A stretch of 8,721 nt of DNA from Chthoniobacteraceae bacterium (GTDB lineage Bacteria; Verrucomicrobiota; Verrucomicrobiia; Chthoniobacterales; Chthoniobacteraceae), in the NCBI GenBank assembly GCA_947478975.1, contig CANJYI010000098.1, positions 1 through 8,721 of the forward strand, written 5' to 3'. This document shows, in pieces, positions 7,274 to 8,721 of this stretch. The notes under the pieces were generated by a model. That model made no database searches. It saw only the letters and a list, made by a program, of their open reading frames with translations, and was not told the origin of the DNA. The stretch's first letter is position 1. Each line of letters begins with the position of its first letter. The translations under genes were made by a program, and so were the position numbers.

Positions 7274-7996
7274 GTGCATTCGATCAATCCAAACTCCGCG
7301 TCCCCGCTGGTGGTGGGGACCGTCCATTCCCCCGGCGCGCTTGCTTGCGCGCTTGAACTCGGGGCCGGCAAAGTCGACTTGCTCGAGTTGCGGGTGGACG
7401 GGTTTGCCTCCGACACGGCAGAGCTTCTAAAGGCCGCTCCCAGATTGGCAGCTAAATTTCCGCTTCTGGCAACCGTGCGGCATCCGGCGGAAGGCGGGAT
7501 GGCGCCGCTGGACGTGAGGGAGCGCAGGAGGCTTATCCGGCAGTTTTTGCCGCTGGTTCAGTGGGCTGATTTTGAGATCCGTTCCCTGGATGCGCTCGAG
7601 GAAGAAATTGCCCTCGCGGCCGAGCTTCAGGTCAAGTTGGTGTTTTCAGACCACCATTTTGCCCGGACCCCCTCAGCCACTGTCCTGCAGCGACGCTTTG
7701 ACCTGGCGCGGGAGTTCCGCCGACCGGCGGTATTCAAGGTGGCGGCGCTGACCAGCACTCCTGAGGATTTGGAGCGTTTGTTCTCGTTTTTTAACTGGGC
7801 GAGCCTGCGGGAGCCCGGGCGTCTTTCAGTCATGGGCATGGGGGAGTACGGGCAGGTCTCGCGACTGCTGTTCGGTGGTTGCGGTTCGGTGTTGAATTAC
7901 GGGTACCTTGACCGGCCCCAGGTGCCGGGGCAGTGGCCGGCCGAGGTGCTCAAGACGCGGCTTTTGGAGTTGAAGGCGGTCCCGATTGAAAAGTGA
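7274..7996 (+). CDS. aroD: Type I 3-dehydroquinate dehydratase
   Basis: Third step of the shikimate pathway: syn-dehydration of 3-dehydroquinate to 3-dehydroshikimate through a Schiff-base lysine, in the cytoplasm. At 240 residues it is close to the usual ~250 for the class I enzyme. The catalytic set, matched to the well-studied Salmonella enzyme, is complete: E38 and R40 in 'LLELRVD', R69 and E73 in 'TVRHPAEGG', H127 in 'SDHHFARTPS', Schiff-base K155 in 'VFKVAALTST', R197 in 'GQVSRLLFGG', and Q220 in 'VPGQW'. The offsets from the Salmonella numbering rise only from 8 to 16, as expected for small loop deletions. The second His of 'DHHF' replaces the more usual Asp. GTG start chosen from the ribosome binding site and from the first beta strand 'PLVVGTV' at residue 11. 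It stands apart from other shikimate genes here and lies directly after a terminator, so its promoter must be near or within that gap. Confidence 0.93.
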   Translation: MHSINPNSASPLVVGTVHSPGALACALELGAGKVDLLELRVDGFASDTAELLKAAPRLAAKFPLLATVRHPAEGGMAPLDVRERRRLIRQFLPLVQWADFEIRSLDALEEEIALAAELQVKLVFSDHHFARTPSATVLQRRFDLAREFRRPAVFKVAALTSTPEDLERLFSFFNWASLREPGRLSVMGMGEYGQVSRLLFGGCGSVLNYGYLDRPQVPGQWPAEVLKTRLLELKAVPIEK

Positions 7997-8117
7997 CCGG
8001 TTGAGCCCGAGATCTGCTTCTCAAGGGGGTGAATGGGCGGCTGACAAATTCCTCCGGGAAGTGGCTGCTGGGTACGCTTCCTGCTCTTAAGACACCGGAC
8101 ACTTAGATTTTATTTTT

Positions 8118-8721
8118 ATGGCTGGCATCCAACTCTCAGGTTTGGCTTCGGGTTTTGACTGGAAGACTACGGTTACCCAGCTCATGACAATTGAGCGAGT
8201 TCCGCAGGACAACCTGAAGCGACAACAGGCGGCCGCACTCAAGTTGCAGGCGGCTTACGACATCCTTAAGACAAACTTGACCGCGGTCAAAACCGCGGCT
8301 TCTGCGCTGAGCTCCACTTTCACGGGAGCTCCCCGGTCCGCAACTGTATCCGCGGGAAATGCGACCACCACCGCGTCGGACGCCACGGTCTCCACTTCCA
8401 CCGGAGCCGCGCTAGGTTCCTACCTGATCGATGTGCAGGGCATGCCGAAGGCTTCCTCCGGGACGGGGGCCGCAAAACTGTTTCCGAGCCTTGCCAAGGC
8501 GCAGGCCTTGACCTTGGCCGACTACGGGGTGACCGAGGGGACCGTCACGGTCAAAGGGGTGCAGTACACGCTCTCAAGCGCGGACGTAACAACCAAGACC
8601 ATCAACGATATTTTTGGTGGCGGCGCCTTGACTCTGACTCCGACGGGGGGCTCCTCCGGCGCAGTGGCAGGTGTCACCACGTCATTTAATGCAAGGGGTG
8701 CTTTGGAGTTGGCCGGGCCCG
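8118..8721 (+). CDS. fliD: Flagellar filament capping protein FliD (hook-associated protein 2), N-terminal part
   Basis: The first 201 residues of FliD, which forms the cap at the tip of the growing flagellar filament and promotes flagellin folding after export. The reading frame stays open to the right edge. The N-terminus 'MAGIQLSGLASGFDWKT' followed by 'QLMTIERVP' is the FliD_N signature; most FliD have 'SGLDT' where this one has 'SGFDW'. Residues ~20-68 are heptad-like and fit the D0/D1 coiled-coil. From ~70 the sequence is Thr/Ser/Ala/Gly-rich, as in the outer domains. There is no cleavable signal peptide, consistent with type III flagellar export. The ATG is the first start codon after an in-frame TAA (8088-8090). 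An A/T-rich leader (8107-8117), not a Shine-Dalgarno, precedes it. The 121-base gap from aroD has only a weak hairpin (8057-8063 with 8075-8081) lacking a T-run, and no sigma-28 or sigma-54 promoter I could defend. Confidence 0.92.
   Translation, partial: MAGIQLSGLASGFDWKTTVTQLMTIERVPQDNLKRQQAAALKLQAAYDILKTNLTAVKTAASALSSTFTGAPRSATVSAGNATTTASDATVSTSTGAALGSYLIDVQGMPKASSGTGAAKLFPSLAKAQALTLADYGVTEGTVTVKGVQYTLSSADVTTKTINDIFGGGALTLTPTGGSSGAVAGVTTSFNARGALELAGP

Noticed and set aside
6352..7416. A 354-codon minus-strand open frame crossing the end of the glycosidase gene and the start of aroD
   Set aside because: It would run through the terminator hairpin and two real genes, and has no recognisable domain.
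8062..8078. A possible sigma-54 promoter (TGG...GC) ahead of fliD
   Set aside because: The GG-to-GC spacing is 11 rather than 10 bases and the surrounding consensus bases are missing.
8029..8106. A 25-codon GTG-initiated open frame ahead of fliD, near a purine-rich AAGGGGG
   Set aside because: The purine run abuts the GTG, too close to act as its ribosome binding site, and the peptide has no recognisable feature. It is probably chance.

Overview
The window is GC-rich with dense, mostly secreted-protein coding. Three things suggest a flagellated Gram-negative bacterium of the Verrucomicrobiota (Opitutales-like): a FliD with a 'SGLASGFDW' N-terminus, a very large PA14-repeat glycosidase, and a secreted DUF5117/DUF4953 metalloprotease. 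This placement rests on family resemblance, not on a marker gene.

Layout. (1) Positions 1-1087, minus strand: the N-terminal 362 residues of a secreted zinc-dependent metalloprotease. Its catalytic HExxH region would lie beyond the left edge. (2) Positions 1088-1257: a divergent intergenic region with a weak promoter candidate for the rightward gene. (3) Positions 1258-7170, plus strand: a 1970-residue secreted modular protein. It carries an N-terminal glycoside hydrolase clan GH-A-type barrel, a beta-sandwich and a discoidin-like domain. These are followed by a regular array, [cadherin/Ig-like - PA14] x2, cadherin/Ig-like, [concanavalin-A-like - PA14] x2. (4) Positions 7209-7247: a strong intrinsic terminator. 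(5) Positions 7274-7996, plus: a complete type I 3-dehydroquinate dehydratase (aroD) with all catalytic residues. (6) Positions 8118-8721, plus: the N-terminal 201 residues of the flagellar cap protein FliD, cut by the right edge.

The two divergent genes both encode exported proteins and could share a regulatory region, but nothing in the sequence proves a common pathway. AroD (aromatic amino acid precursor synthesis) and FliD (flagellar filament assembly) look functionally unrelated to the glycosidase and are separated from it by the terminator. I found no tRNA, rRNA, CRISPR array, insertion sequence or defence-type gene cluster. The most unusual object is the PA14-rich glycosidase: its catalytic domain does not fall clearly into a family by eye, and its modules show a repeat period of about 250 residues.
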